The position numbers and the translations under genes were made by a program. The notes below the pieces were generated by a model. It saw nothing but the letters and a program-made list of their open reading frames with translations, searched no databases and had not been told where the DNA came from. Below, one piece after another: positions 57,492 to 64,000 of a stretch of DNA of 64,000 nucleotides. The DNA is from Paracraurococcus sp042666655 (GTDB lineage Bacteria; Pseudomonadota; Alphaproteobacteria; Acetobacterales; Acetobacteraceae), in contig NZ_JBHTDE010000005.1 of the NCBI RefSeq assembly GCF_042666655.1, positions 1 through 64,000 of the forward strand, given 5' to 3'. How positions within the stretch are numbered: position 1 is the first letter of the stretch; each line of letters starts with the position of its first letter.

Positions 57492-58208
57492 ATGGCCGGT
57501 CCACGCCCCGTGCTGATAGTCGACGACGACGCCGCGCTGCGCGCGACGCTCTGCGAGCAATTGTCCCTGGAAGGCGAGTTCGCGCCGGAGGAGGCGGGCA
57601 CCGCCTCCGAGGCCGAGCAGGTGCTGACCGGGGTGAACAGCCGGTTCGACGCCGTCCTGCTGGATATCGGCCTGCCCGACGGCGACGGGCGGGAACTGTG
57701 CGCCCGGCTGCGTCGCCAGGGCCTCAAGATCCCGATCATCATGCTGACCGGCGCGGATGCCGAACAGGATGTCGTCCGTGGCCTCGATGCCGGCGCCAAC
57801 GACTACATCGCCAAGCCCTTCCGGCTGAACGAGCTGCTGGCGCGCCTGCGCGCCCAGCTGCGGGTCTTCGACAACTCTGAGGACGCGGTGTTCATGGTCG
57901 GCCCCTATTCCTTCCGCCCCTCGGCCAAGCTGCTGATGGAGGCCGCCCGCAACCGGAAGATCCGGCTGACGGAAAAGGAAAGCGCGATCCTGAAGTACCT
58001 GTACCGCGCCGGCGGAAGGCCGGTCGGCCGGCAGGTCCTGCTGAACGAGGTCTGGGGCTACAACAGCGCGGTCACCACCCATACGCTGGAGACCCATATC
58101 TACCGGCTGCGGCAGAAGATCGAACCAGATCCGGGCAATGCCCGGCTGCTGCTGACCGAGGGCGGCGGCTACCGGCTGGACGCGATGGCGGGCCAGGCGG
58201 CGGCCTGA
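57492..58208 (+). CDS. OmpR/PhoB-family response regulator
   Basis: 238 residues. Receiver domain with acidic pocket DDD (11-13), phospho-acceptor D58 (LLDIGLPDGDG), T86 and K108 (IAKPF). C-terminal winged helix from about residue 130: RLTEKESAILKYLYRAGGRPVGRQVLLNEVWGYN and LETHIYRLRQKIEPDP. No histidine kinase is adjacent, so it is an orphan here. GGGAGAAGG precedes the ATG. Confidence 0.95.
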   Translation: MAGPRPVLIVDDDAALRATLCEQLSLEGEFAPEEAGTASEAEQVLTGVNSRFDAVLLDIGLPDGDGRELCARLRRQGLKIPIIMLTGADAEQDVVRGLDAGANDYIAKPFRLNELLARLRAQLRVFDNSEDAVFMVGPYSFRPSAKLLMEAARNRKIRLTEKESAILKYLYRAGGRPVGRQVLLNEVWGYNSAVTTHTLETHIYRLRQKIEPDPGNARLLLTEGGGYRLDAMAGQAAA

Positions 58209-58215
58209 ACCGGCG

Positions 58216-58815
58216 CTATTCAAGCCGGCAGGCCTCGTCGAAGGACAGCCGCGGCGCCCGCGGCTGCTGCCCGGCCGGGTCGGCATGGCCCAGGTTGACC
58301 AGGAAGTTCGACTTCCAATTGGTTCCGGACAGGAAGGCCTCGTCCACCTTCCAGTTGTCGAAGCCGCTCATCGGCCCGGCATCCAGCCCGACCGCCCGCG
58401 CCGCCAGGATCAGGTAGGCGCCCTGCAGCGTGGCGTTGCGCGTCGCGGTCTGGTCGGCGAGCGACCAATTGTCGGCGAACCAGCTCTTGGCATCGGCCTG
58501 CGGATGGAGCTTCGGCAGCTCGTCGTAGAAGCGGCTGTCCTGCGCGACGATGACGGTGACCGGGGCGCGCATGGTGCGCTCGACATTGCCGGCCGACAGC
58601 GCCGGCTTCAGCTTCTCCTTGCCCTCCAGGGTGCGGATGAAGACGAAGCGGGCGGGCGAGGTGTTGGCGCTGGTCGGCGCCCATTTCAGCAGGTCGTAGA
58701 CCTCCTGCAGCTTGGTGTCTGGCACCGGCCGGTCGGCCCAGGCATAGGCGGTATGCGCGGTGCGGAAGAGCTGGTCGAGCGCCGTGGCGTCAAGAGTCGC
58801 GGGGTCGGTGGTCAT
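58216..58815 (-). CDS. rutE: RutE-type nitroreductase (malonic semialdehyde reductase)
   Basis: FMN-dependent nitroreductase-family protein of 199 residues. Similar to RutE/HadB: LLKWAPTSANTSPARFVFIRT (FMN-binding), GAYLILAARAVGLDAGPMSGFDN and the end NFLVNLGHADPAGQQPRAPRLSFDEAC. RutE reduces malonic semialdehyde in pyrimidine breakdown, but no other rut genes are nearby, so another aldehyde or nitro substrate is possible. Confidence 0.87.
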   Translation of the reverse strand: MTTDPATLDATALDQLFRTAHTAYAWADRPVPDTKLQEVYDLLKWAPTSANTSPARFVFIRTLEGKEKLKPALSAGNVERTMRAPVTVIVAQDSRFYDELPKLHPQADAKSWFADNWSLADQTATRNATLQGAYLILAARAVGLDAGPMSGFDNWKVDEAFLSGTNWKSNFLVNLGHADPAGQQPRAPRLSFDEACRLE

Positions 58816-58875
58816 GCGGGCCTCCTCGGTCCCGGGCGGATAGCCTGCCCGGGACGCCGGGCGCCAGCCATGGGA

Positions 58876-59436
58876 TCAGGCGTCCACCTGCTCCACCGCC
58901 ACCACTTCCGGCACGTAGTGCTTCAGCATGTTCTCGACGCCGTGCTTCAGCGTGGCGCGGGACGACGGGCAGCCGGAGCACGCCCCCTGCAGATGCAGCT
59001 TCACCACGCCCTCGCGGAAGCCGCGGAAGACGATGTCGCCGCCGTCGCCGGCCACCGCCGGGCGGACCCGGGTGTCGAGCAGTTCCTTGATCTGCTCCAC
59101 CACCTCGGCATCGGCCGGGTCGAAGTCGTCCTCGCCGTCCTCCCCCGCGCCTTCCAGCACCGGCAGGCCGGCGACGAAATGGTCCATGATGGCCGACAGC
59201 ACCTGGGCGCGGAGCCCGAGCCAGCCATTCTCGCCGTCCTCGGTCACCGTGACGAAGTCGCTGCCGAGGAAGACCCGCGCCACGCCGGGCAGGGCGAAGA
59301 TGCGGGCGGCGAGCGGGCTGCGGGCGGCGGTGTCGGCATTGGCGAAGTCGGCGGTGCCGCGGTCGCCCATGACCTCCCGGCCGGGCAGGAATTTCAGGGT
59401 GGCGGGGTTCGGCGTGCCTTCGGTCTCGATGAACAT
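58876..59436 (-). CDS. NifU/NfuA-type Fe-S scaffold protein
   Basis: 186-residue iron-sulfur carrier. N-terminal Nfu_N domain (MFIETEGTPNPATLKFLPG, FALPGVARVFLGSDFVTVT) and C-terminal NifU domain with the cluster-binding pair C153-x2-C156 (GACSGCPSS). Delivers Fe-S clusters to client proteins such as IspH, Nth or HpnH. The start has no rival. Confidence 0.94.
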   Translation of the reverse strand: MFIETEGTPNPATLKFLPGREVMGDRGTADFANADTAARSPLAARIFALPGVARVFLGSDFVTVTEDGENGWLGLRAQVLSAIMDHFVAGLPVLEGAGEDGEDDFDPADAEVVEQIKELLDTRVRPAVAGDGGDIVFRGFREGVVKLHLQGACSGCPSSRATLKHGVENMLKHYVPEVVAVEQVDA

Positions 59437-59528
59437 GGCGCGGAGTCCTGGCGTTGATCTATCCGGACCAAATTGGTCGGTTATCGCGCCGGGTGCAAGG
59501 CGCCTGCCTCGCGGGGCGGCCCCGCGTC

Positions 59529-60029
59529 CTAGGTGACCCGCTCCAGCTCCTTGTCGTCGAGGCCTCCCGGCACGATCGTCATCGGCACCCGCACCCGGTT
59601 GGCATAGCGCCCGGTCAGCGCCGAGATCAGCGGCCCCGGCCCGCCGCCGCTCGGCGCCGAGGCCAGGATCAGGATCGAGATCCGCGGGTCTTCCTCCAGC
59701 AGCGCCAGCAATTCGTCGCGTGCGTCGCCTTCCCGGATCAGCAGGATCGGCAGGCCGCCGGTGATCTCCTGCACCTGGGCGCCGAGGCCGGAGAGCAGCT
59801 TCTCCGCCTCCTCGCGCCGCTCCTCGGCCATCAGCACGCCGACGCCGGCCCATTCGACCATGCCGACGGGCTCGATCACCCGCAGCAGGGCGACCCTGCC
59901 GCCGCCGTTGCGGGCGCGCAGGCAGGCGTATTTCAGCGCCAGGTCGCGCTCGGTGCTGTCGTCCACCACCACCAGGAAGACGCGGTCCCGCTTCGCGGTC
60001 GCCGCCTGCTCCGCCGCCGTCTCGGCCAT
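59529..60029 (-). CDS. Universal stress protein family
   Basis: 166 residues with a UspA fold: VFLVVVDDSTERDLALKYACLRARN at the first strand and helix, ISILILASAPSGGGPGPLI near the nucleotide loop and VPMTIVPGG at the last strand. Its start overlaps the TIGR02186 gene stop by one base (TGATG), and that gene overlaps the TauE gene the same way, giving a three-gene translationally coupled set. Confidence 0.88.
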   Translation of the reverse strand: MAETAAEQAATAKRDRVFLVVVDDSTERDLALKYACLRARNGGGRVALLRVIEPVGMVEWAGVGVLMAEERREEAEKLLSGLGAQVQEITGGLPILLIREGDARDELLALLEEDPRISILILASAPSGGGPGPLISALTGRYANRVRVPMTIVPGGLDDKELERVT

Positions 60030-60769
60030 CAGCCCCTCCGGAACAGCACGCTGCCCAGCCACCCGGCCAGGGCGGCGGCGGCGATGCAGGCCAGACCGTA
60101 TAGCAAGGGCTGGCTTTGCGCGACGGTCGCGATGCGGTCCGCCGTGCCGACCCGGTCGACCCGGAAGGCCAGCTCCTGCCGCGCTACGATCCGGCGGGAC
60201 CGCACCAGCAGCACCTCCACCCGGTAGTCCCCGGTCGACACCGCCGCCGGCAGCGGCAGCCGGACATGGAACAGCCGGGAGCCTGCGATCTCCACCGGCT
60301 CGGAATCCTCCAGCCACAGGCCGGAGCGGCGCTCGAGGTCCAGCAGCGCGGCGCGGAAGGCCGGCGACCGCGCCCCGGTGCTGGCCAGCGGCAGGCTGTC
60401 GAGGCCGAGCTCGTGCCGCTGCCGCTCCTCCTCCGGCAGGATCTGCCAGGCCGGGCGGCTGCCGGAGATCACGTAGTAGCCCGGCACCTGCGGGAACCGG
60501 GCGGCCGGGCCGTTCACCCAGACGACCCCGGCGACCGCGACCTTGCGGCGCACCACCACCGGCCGGGTCGGGCCGCGGGCGATCACCAGCACCTCGTCGC
60601 CGCCCGGGCCGATCGGCTGTTCGGTGCTGCCGAAGACCACCAGGGAGGCGCCGGTGAAGCCGGTGGTGACCTCGATGTCGGTGCGCGACAGCGCGGCGAC
60701 CAGCGGCACCTCCTGCGCCCGCGCGGCGCCCGGCAGCAGCAACAGCAGGACCAGGAGCCAGCGACGCAT
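60029..60769 (-). CDS. TIGR02186 family membrane-anchored protein
   Basis: 246 residues with signal peptide (RRWLLVLLLLLPGAARAQ), a periplasmic beta-rich domain (VALSRTDIEVTTGFTGASLVVFG, VRRKVAVAGVVWVN) and one C-terminal membrane helix (LLYGLACIAAAALAGWLGSVLF). The family is conserved but uncharacterised, usually beside TauE/SafE-type exporters. Its placement in a coupled trio suggests a role with that exporter at the periplasmic face. Confidence 0.87.
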   Translation of the reverse strand: MRRWLLVLLLLLPGAARAQEVPLVAALSRTDIEVTTGFTGASLVVFGSTEQPIGPGGDEVLVIARGPTRPVVVRRKVAVAGVVWVNGPAARFPQVPGYYVISGSRPAWQILPEEERQRHELGLDSLPLASTGARSPAFRAALLDLERRSGLWLEDSEPVEIAGSRLFHVRLPLPAAVSTGDYRVEVLLVRSRRIVARQELAFRVDRVGTADRIATVAQSQPLLYGLACIAAAALAGWLGSVLFRRG

Positions 60770-61677
60770 CAGAGCGCCGGCCCGGCGCTGAACAGGTTTT
60801 CCGGCGGCCGCAGCAGGCCCCAGAGCAGGCTGAGCGCCACGCCCAGCACCAGCAGCCCGAGCAGCGCCCGGGTCTCCTCCCCCTTCAGCTTGGTCCCCAT
60901 GGCGGCGCCGAATTGCGCCCCGGCGACGCCGCCGACCAGCAGCAGCATGGTCAGCAGGATGTCGACGGTGCCGAGCTGGACCGCCTGCAGCAGGGTCACG
61001 TTGGCGGCGACGAAGACCACCTGGAACAGCGAGGTGCCGATCACCACCGAGGTCGGCATGCCCAGCAGGTAGATCATCGCCGGCACCAGCATGAAGCCGC
61101 CGCCGACGCCCATCACCGCCGAGAGCACGCCGATGGCGAAGCCGACCAGCGCCGGCGGGATGACGGAGATGTAGAGACGCGACTTGCGGAACCGCATCTT
61201 CAGCGGCAGGCCATGCGCCCAGGTATGCTCGTGCAGCTTGCGCCGGACGGCGCCGCGGCGGCGCAGGATGGCGCGGACGCTCTCCATCACCATCAGCGCG
61301 CCGACGGTGCCCAGCACCACCACGTAGAACAGCGACACCGCCAGGTCGACCTGGCCGACCCGCCGCAGCAGGGCGAACAACTGAACCCCGGCGAAGGACC
61401 CCAGGAAGCCCCCCGCCAGCAACACCCCGCCCATCTTGGCGTCCACGTTGCCGCGTCGCCACTGCGCGATCAGGCCGGAGACCGAGGCGCCCAGCGTCTG
61501 GTTGGCGCCCGAGGCAACCGCGACCGGGGAGGGGATGCCGATCAGGATCAACAGCGGGGTCAGCAGGAAGCCGCCGCCGACGCCGAACAGGCCGGACAGC
61601 CAGCCCACGCCGAAGCCGATGCCCACCAGCAAGAAGGCATCCACCGACATCTCGGCGATCGGCAGATAGACCTGCAT
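60769..61677 (-). CDS. TauE/SafE-family sulfite/anion exporter
   Basis: Polytopic membrane protein of 302 residues with about eight helices and the duplicated motif of the family: GVGWLSGLFGVGGGFLLTPLL near residue 23 and IGVLSAVMGVGGGFMLVPAM near residue 180. Members export sulfite, sulfoacetate or similar anions; the substrate here is unknown. First gene of the coupled TauE-TIGR02186-USP set. Confidence 0.92.
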   Translation of the reverse strand: MQVYLPIAEMSVDAFLLVGIGFGVGWLSGLFGVGGGFLLTPLLILIGIPSPVAVASGANQTLGASVSGLIAQWRRGNVDAKMGGVLLAGGFLGSFAGVQLFALLRRVGQVDLAVSLFYVVVLGTVGALMVMESVRAILRRRGAVRRKLHEHTWAHGLPLKMRFRKSRLYISVIPPALVGFAIGVLSAVMGVGGGFMLVPAMIYLLGMPTSVVIGTSLFQVVFVAANVTLLQAVQLGTVDILLTMLLLVGGVAGAQFGAAMGTKLKGEETRALLGLLVLGVALSLLWGLLRPPENLFSAGPAL

Positions 61678-61882
61678 CGGATGTTCCGGCTGGGGAGCGG
61701 GCTGGGAAGGTCCTGGGATGTGGACCCCGCTTGTGGCGCGGGCAAGGCGGAATCAACGCCGGATGTGCCGAAGGGCCACAGCGTGGCCGGCTTGCCATGG
61801 CAGCGGCTGCGGATGCCGACGCATCGAACTGCTTCCGCGGCGTGGCGTTCACCGGGCTTAGAAAAACTGGGACGCAGTTCAC

Positions 61883-62794
61883 ATGCAAAGTCAGGCAACA
61901 GGCGCCACCTACGGCACCGTCACCCCGGAGGGGGCCCCGGCGCTGCCGCCTCGCATCTCCTGGGGTGCGGTCCTCGCCGGCGGCGTGGTCGCCGTCGCGG
62001 TCGGCACCATGCTCAACATCCTCGGCGTCGCGATCGGCGCCAGCACGGTGGATGCCACCGCCGCCGCCACCCCGGGCGCCTCCAGCTTCGGCATCGGCGC
62101 CGGCATCTGGCTGCTGGTCGCCAACCTGATCGGCCTCGCCGTCGGCGGCTATGTCGCGGCGCGGCTGTCCGGCACCGCCGACAGCACCGACAGCGTGCTG
62201 CACGGCCTGTCGGTCTGGGCGATCGGCTTCCTGGTCTCGGCCGTGCTGCTGGGCAACGTCATCGCCGGCACCGCGAGCACCGCGGCGCAGGGTGGCGCTT
62301 CCCTGCTCGGCGGCCTGGCGCAGGGCGCCGGCAGTGCGGCCTCCGCGGCCTCGGGCCCGGCGTCGCAGCTGGCGCAGCAGGTCGACCCCAAGGCGCTGGT
62401 GGAGCGCGCCCAGACGGCGCTGCGCACCGGCGGTGACCCGGGGCAGATGAGCAGCGACCAGCGCAATGCCGAGATCGCAAAGCTGCTGACGCGCCGGGTG
62501 ACCGACGGCGACCTGGCCCAGGGCGACCGCGAGCGGCTCGGCCGGCTGGTGGCCGCCGAGTACAACATCGCCCCTGAGGAAGCTCAGCGCCGCCTGCAGC
62601 AGGTGGAGCAGCAGGCCACCCAGACGGCGCAGGAGGTCGAGCGGCGCGCCCGCGAGGCGGCCGATGCCACGGCGACGGCCGGCGCGGTCGCGGCCTACTG
62701 GATCTTCGCGGCGATGCTGCTGGGTGCGGTGGCCGCGGTGCTCGGTGCCCGGATCGGCACCCGCAGCCAGGTGGCCGGCCGGCGCTACGCCTGA
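61883..62794 (+). CDS. Membrane protein of unknown function (PhnA-like annotated type)
   Basis: 303 residues. Two N-terminal hydrophobic hairpins (ISWGAVLAGGVVAVAVGTMLNILGVAIGA and a glycine-rich second one), a long Gln/Ala-rich middle predicted as coiled coil (EAQRRLQQVEQQATQTAQEVERRAREA), and a last helix before the basic C-terminus. Similar proteins in rhizobia are labelled PhnA-like without evidence. It is possibly an envelope stress protein; no activity is visible. Confidence 0.75.
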   Translation: MQSQATGATYGTVTPEGAPALPPRISWGAVLAGGVVAVAVGTMLNILGVAIGASTVDATAAATPGASSFGIGAGIWLLVANLIGLAVGGYVAARLSGTADSTDSVLHGLSVWAIGFLVSAVLLGNVIAGTASTAAQGGASLLGGLAQGAGSAASAASGPASQLAQQVDPKALVERAQTALRTGGDPGQMSSDQRNAEIAKLLTRRVTDGDLAQGDRERLGRLVAAEYNIAPEEAQRRLQQVEQQATQTAQEVERRAREAADATATAGAVAAYWIFAAMLLGAVAAVLGARIGTRSQVAGRRYA

Positions 62795-62869
62795 GCAGGC
62801 ATTGAGAGGGGCATCGCCCCTCTCAAGCCGTCCCCGCGAGGGGCCGGCGGCGCCTGGACCCGGCCCGGG

Positions 62870-63808
62870 TCATAGCGTGGGCCGGGTTGCCGGGCGCGTC
62901 GTTGCGACGCGAACCGCCGGCTTCTTCCGGGTCGCCCATTTGCGGTGCTGGTGCACCGCCGGCCTGCGGGCCGTGCGCGGCGGGCGGGCCACCGGCTGCG
63001 GCGCCGCGGCCAGCGGCACCCCAACGGCCGGGGCCGCCTCCCCCGGATCCTCCAGCACGTCGGGCTCGGCCACGCTAGTGCGGCCCAGCTCGGCATCGCG
63101 GTGTTGCCGCCAGAGGCTGCGAAGCCGTGCATAGGGGTCGATCGACCCCGAGCGCAGCTCCTCGATGGCCTCGATGTTGCGCTCCCTCTCGTCCAGGCCT
63201 TCGGCCACGCCGCGGCCGATGGCGGTCAGGAAGGGGCTCGGGTAGCCGAGCGGGTTGAGGAAGCCGTTGCCGATCATCCCGGTGAGCTCGCGCGGATTGG
63301 ACGGGCCGACCACGGGCAGCATCAGGTAGGGACCGTCGCCGAGCCCCCAGACCGCCAGGGTCTGGCCGAGATCGGCCACCTGCCTCGGCGGCCCGCCGAT
63401 CGGTTCCAGGTCGAACAGCCCGCCCACCCCCAGGGTGGAGTTGAGCACGAACCGCATGAAGGACGTGGCGGCCGCGACCGGCCTGCCTTGCAGCAGGCGG
63501 TTGGCGGCGACGGCGGGTTCGTTGATGTTGTCCAACACGTTGCGGATGCGCTGCCGGGGCCAGGGTCCGAGCGCTGCGCGGTAGCCCTTGGCGACCGGCT
63601 TGAACACCGCATCGTCCAGCTTGAAGTTGAAGTCGAGGATCCGGCGGTTTGTGGCCTCGAAGGGATCGGTCGGGTCGGTCGGCCTGCCGGTGACGACGAC
63701 CGCCGGCAGGGTGCCGGCCTGCGCCACCTGCCGTGGCTTGGCCGCGTCCCCTGCGCAGCCCCCCATTGCGAGGGCGAGGCACAGCAGGGCGGCGGGCGAA
63801 GGCTTCAT
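62870..63808 (-). CDS. mlaA: MlaA/VacJ outer-membrane lipoprotein
   Basis: Removes mislocalised phospholipids from the outer leaflet of the outer membrane. 312 residues: lipoprotein signal MKPSPAALLCLALAMGGC (lipobox MGGC, Cys18), then the family core DPFEATNRRILDFNFKLDDAVFKPVAKGY, FVLNSTLGVGGLFD and YLMLPVVGPSNPRE. The C-terminal 60 residues are Pro/Arg-rich and variable. No other mla gene is in the window. Confidence 0.93.
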   Translation of the reverse strand: MKPSPAALLCLALAMGGCAGDAAKPRQVAQAGTLPAVVVTGRPTDPTDPFEATNRRILDFNFKLDDAVFKPVAKGYRAALGPWPRQRIRNVLDNINEPAVAANRLLQGRPVAAATSFMRFVLNSTLGVGGLFDLEPIGGPPRQVADLGQTLAVWGLGDGPYLMLPVVGPSNPRELTGMIGNGFLNPLGYPSPFLTAIGRGVAEGLDERERNIEAIEELRSGSIDPYARLRSLWRQHRDAELGRTSVAEPDVLEDPGEAAPAVGVPLAAAPQPVARPPRTARRPAVHQHRKWATRKKPAVRVATTRPATRPTL

Positions 63809-63888
63809 GCGTGGCGGGACCGGACTGGGGATGTCCCTTCTAGCGCGAAGCCACACGGACGCGCGACGCACGAAGCCGCTGCCGTTCC

Positions 63889-64000
63889 ATGGGTGCGGCG
63901 TTTCTCGGCGCCCTGGCCAGCCTGGTGGCGCTGGCGGGCAGCGTGATGGCGCCGCTGGCGGCCCACGCCGTAGGGCGGCGGGCAGCGACGGCACGGCCCT
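63889..64000 (+). CDS. Possible gene start cut by the window end
   Basis: A plus-strand frame begins MGAAFLGALASLVALAGSVMAPLAAHA, which looks like a signal peptide, and stays open to the end of the window. There is no clear Shine-Dalgarno. It may be a divergent gene opposite mlaA or chance reading of GC-rich DNA. Confidence 0.3.
   Translation, partial: MGAAFLGALASLVALAGSVMAPLAAHAVGRRAATARP

Noticed and set aside
57276..58286. 336-codon minus-strand frame opposite the response regulator
   Set aside because: Shadow of an unambiguous OmpR-family gene.
1..64000. CRISPR array, prophage, transposase or toxin-antitoxin pair
   Set aside because: No regularly spaced direct repeats, phage structural genes, transposase motifs or recognisable toxin-antitoxin pair were found on either strand.

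Overview
The window looks like chromosomal DNA of a GC-rich alphaproteobacterium, most probably an Acetobacteraceae/Rhodospirillales member of the Roseomonas type. This is inferred from the gene order (Maf-PpsR-hemE-hemH-hemJ-rho, mnmE-mnmG-rsmG-parA-parB-holA-lptE-leuS), hopanoid and porin genes, DUF1489/DUF2244/DUF3576/TIGR02186 proteins, frequent GTG starts, and many one- to four-base stop/start overlaps. It carries both replication landmarks of such a chromosome. A putative oriC lies between ppsR and hemE (about 29100-29350; four DnaA-box-like 9-mers and five GANTC sites). Two parS sites lie at the mnmG/rsmG junction just upstream of parAB (43025-43067).

Layout. 1-1870: a tRNA-Gly(GCC), a small [2Fe-2S] ferredoxin mini-operon, and otherwise little recognisable sequence that looks less GC-rich. 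1868-10504: a hydroxyisobutyrate-dehydrogenase-type enzyme, a methyltransferase-HNH fusion, endonuclease III, DUF2244, an XRE regulator, lnt, and copDC. 10657-15561: ispH and hpnH (isoprenoid/hopanoid), an SDR, an SMP-30 lactonase and a TetR regulator. 15558-23198: catabolic genes (ICMT-like, Gfo/Idh/MocA, DUF993, TIM-barrel isomerase, alpha/beta hydrolase, orphan substrate-binding protein, PhyH dioxygenase). 23259-27423: an iron-permease-like protein, lutBC, Smr, XRE and a cysteine-peptidase-like protein. 27530-35965: the origin neighbourhood with maf, ppsR, the haem genes, rho, an HD hydrolase and GNAT. 36142-41127: LysR, quinone reductase, ogt, a thioredoxin-like ferredoxin, mnmE and an unknown gene. 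41164-49508: mnmG, rsmG, parAB, holA, lptE, leuS. 49633-54768: a secreted hydrolase, a small lipoprotein, DUF1489, DUF3576, a large porin and a TenI/ThiE-like gene. 54772-63808: yggS, L,D-transpeptidase, ribA, an OmpR-type regulator, a RutE-like nitroreductase, an Nfu scaffold, a USP-TIGR02186-TauE trio, a membrane protein and MlaA.

How the parts work together. The centre (27.5-49.5 kb) is the housekeeping core around the origin: initiation site, segregation system (ParA, ParB, parS), tRNA modification, transcription termination, late haem synthesis and outer-membrane assembly. The flanks are metabolic modules. No prophage, transposon, CRISPR array or complete named defence system is visible.

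Main items for a second look: (i) a family of composite palindromic intergenic elements (six copies or fragments) whose central hairpin keeps a 6-3-10-3-6 layout with compensatory changes; (ii) a SAM-methyltransferase fused to an HNH-nuclease region; (iii) parS sites that contain the mnmG stop and rsmG start codons; (iv) a GANTC cluster at the putative oriC; (v) an unrecognised 207-residue protein locked between mnmE and mnmG. All assignments come from reading the sequence; no database search was run.
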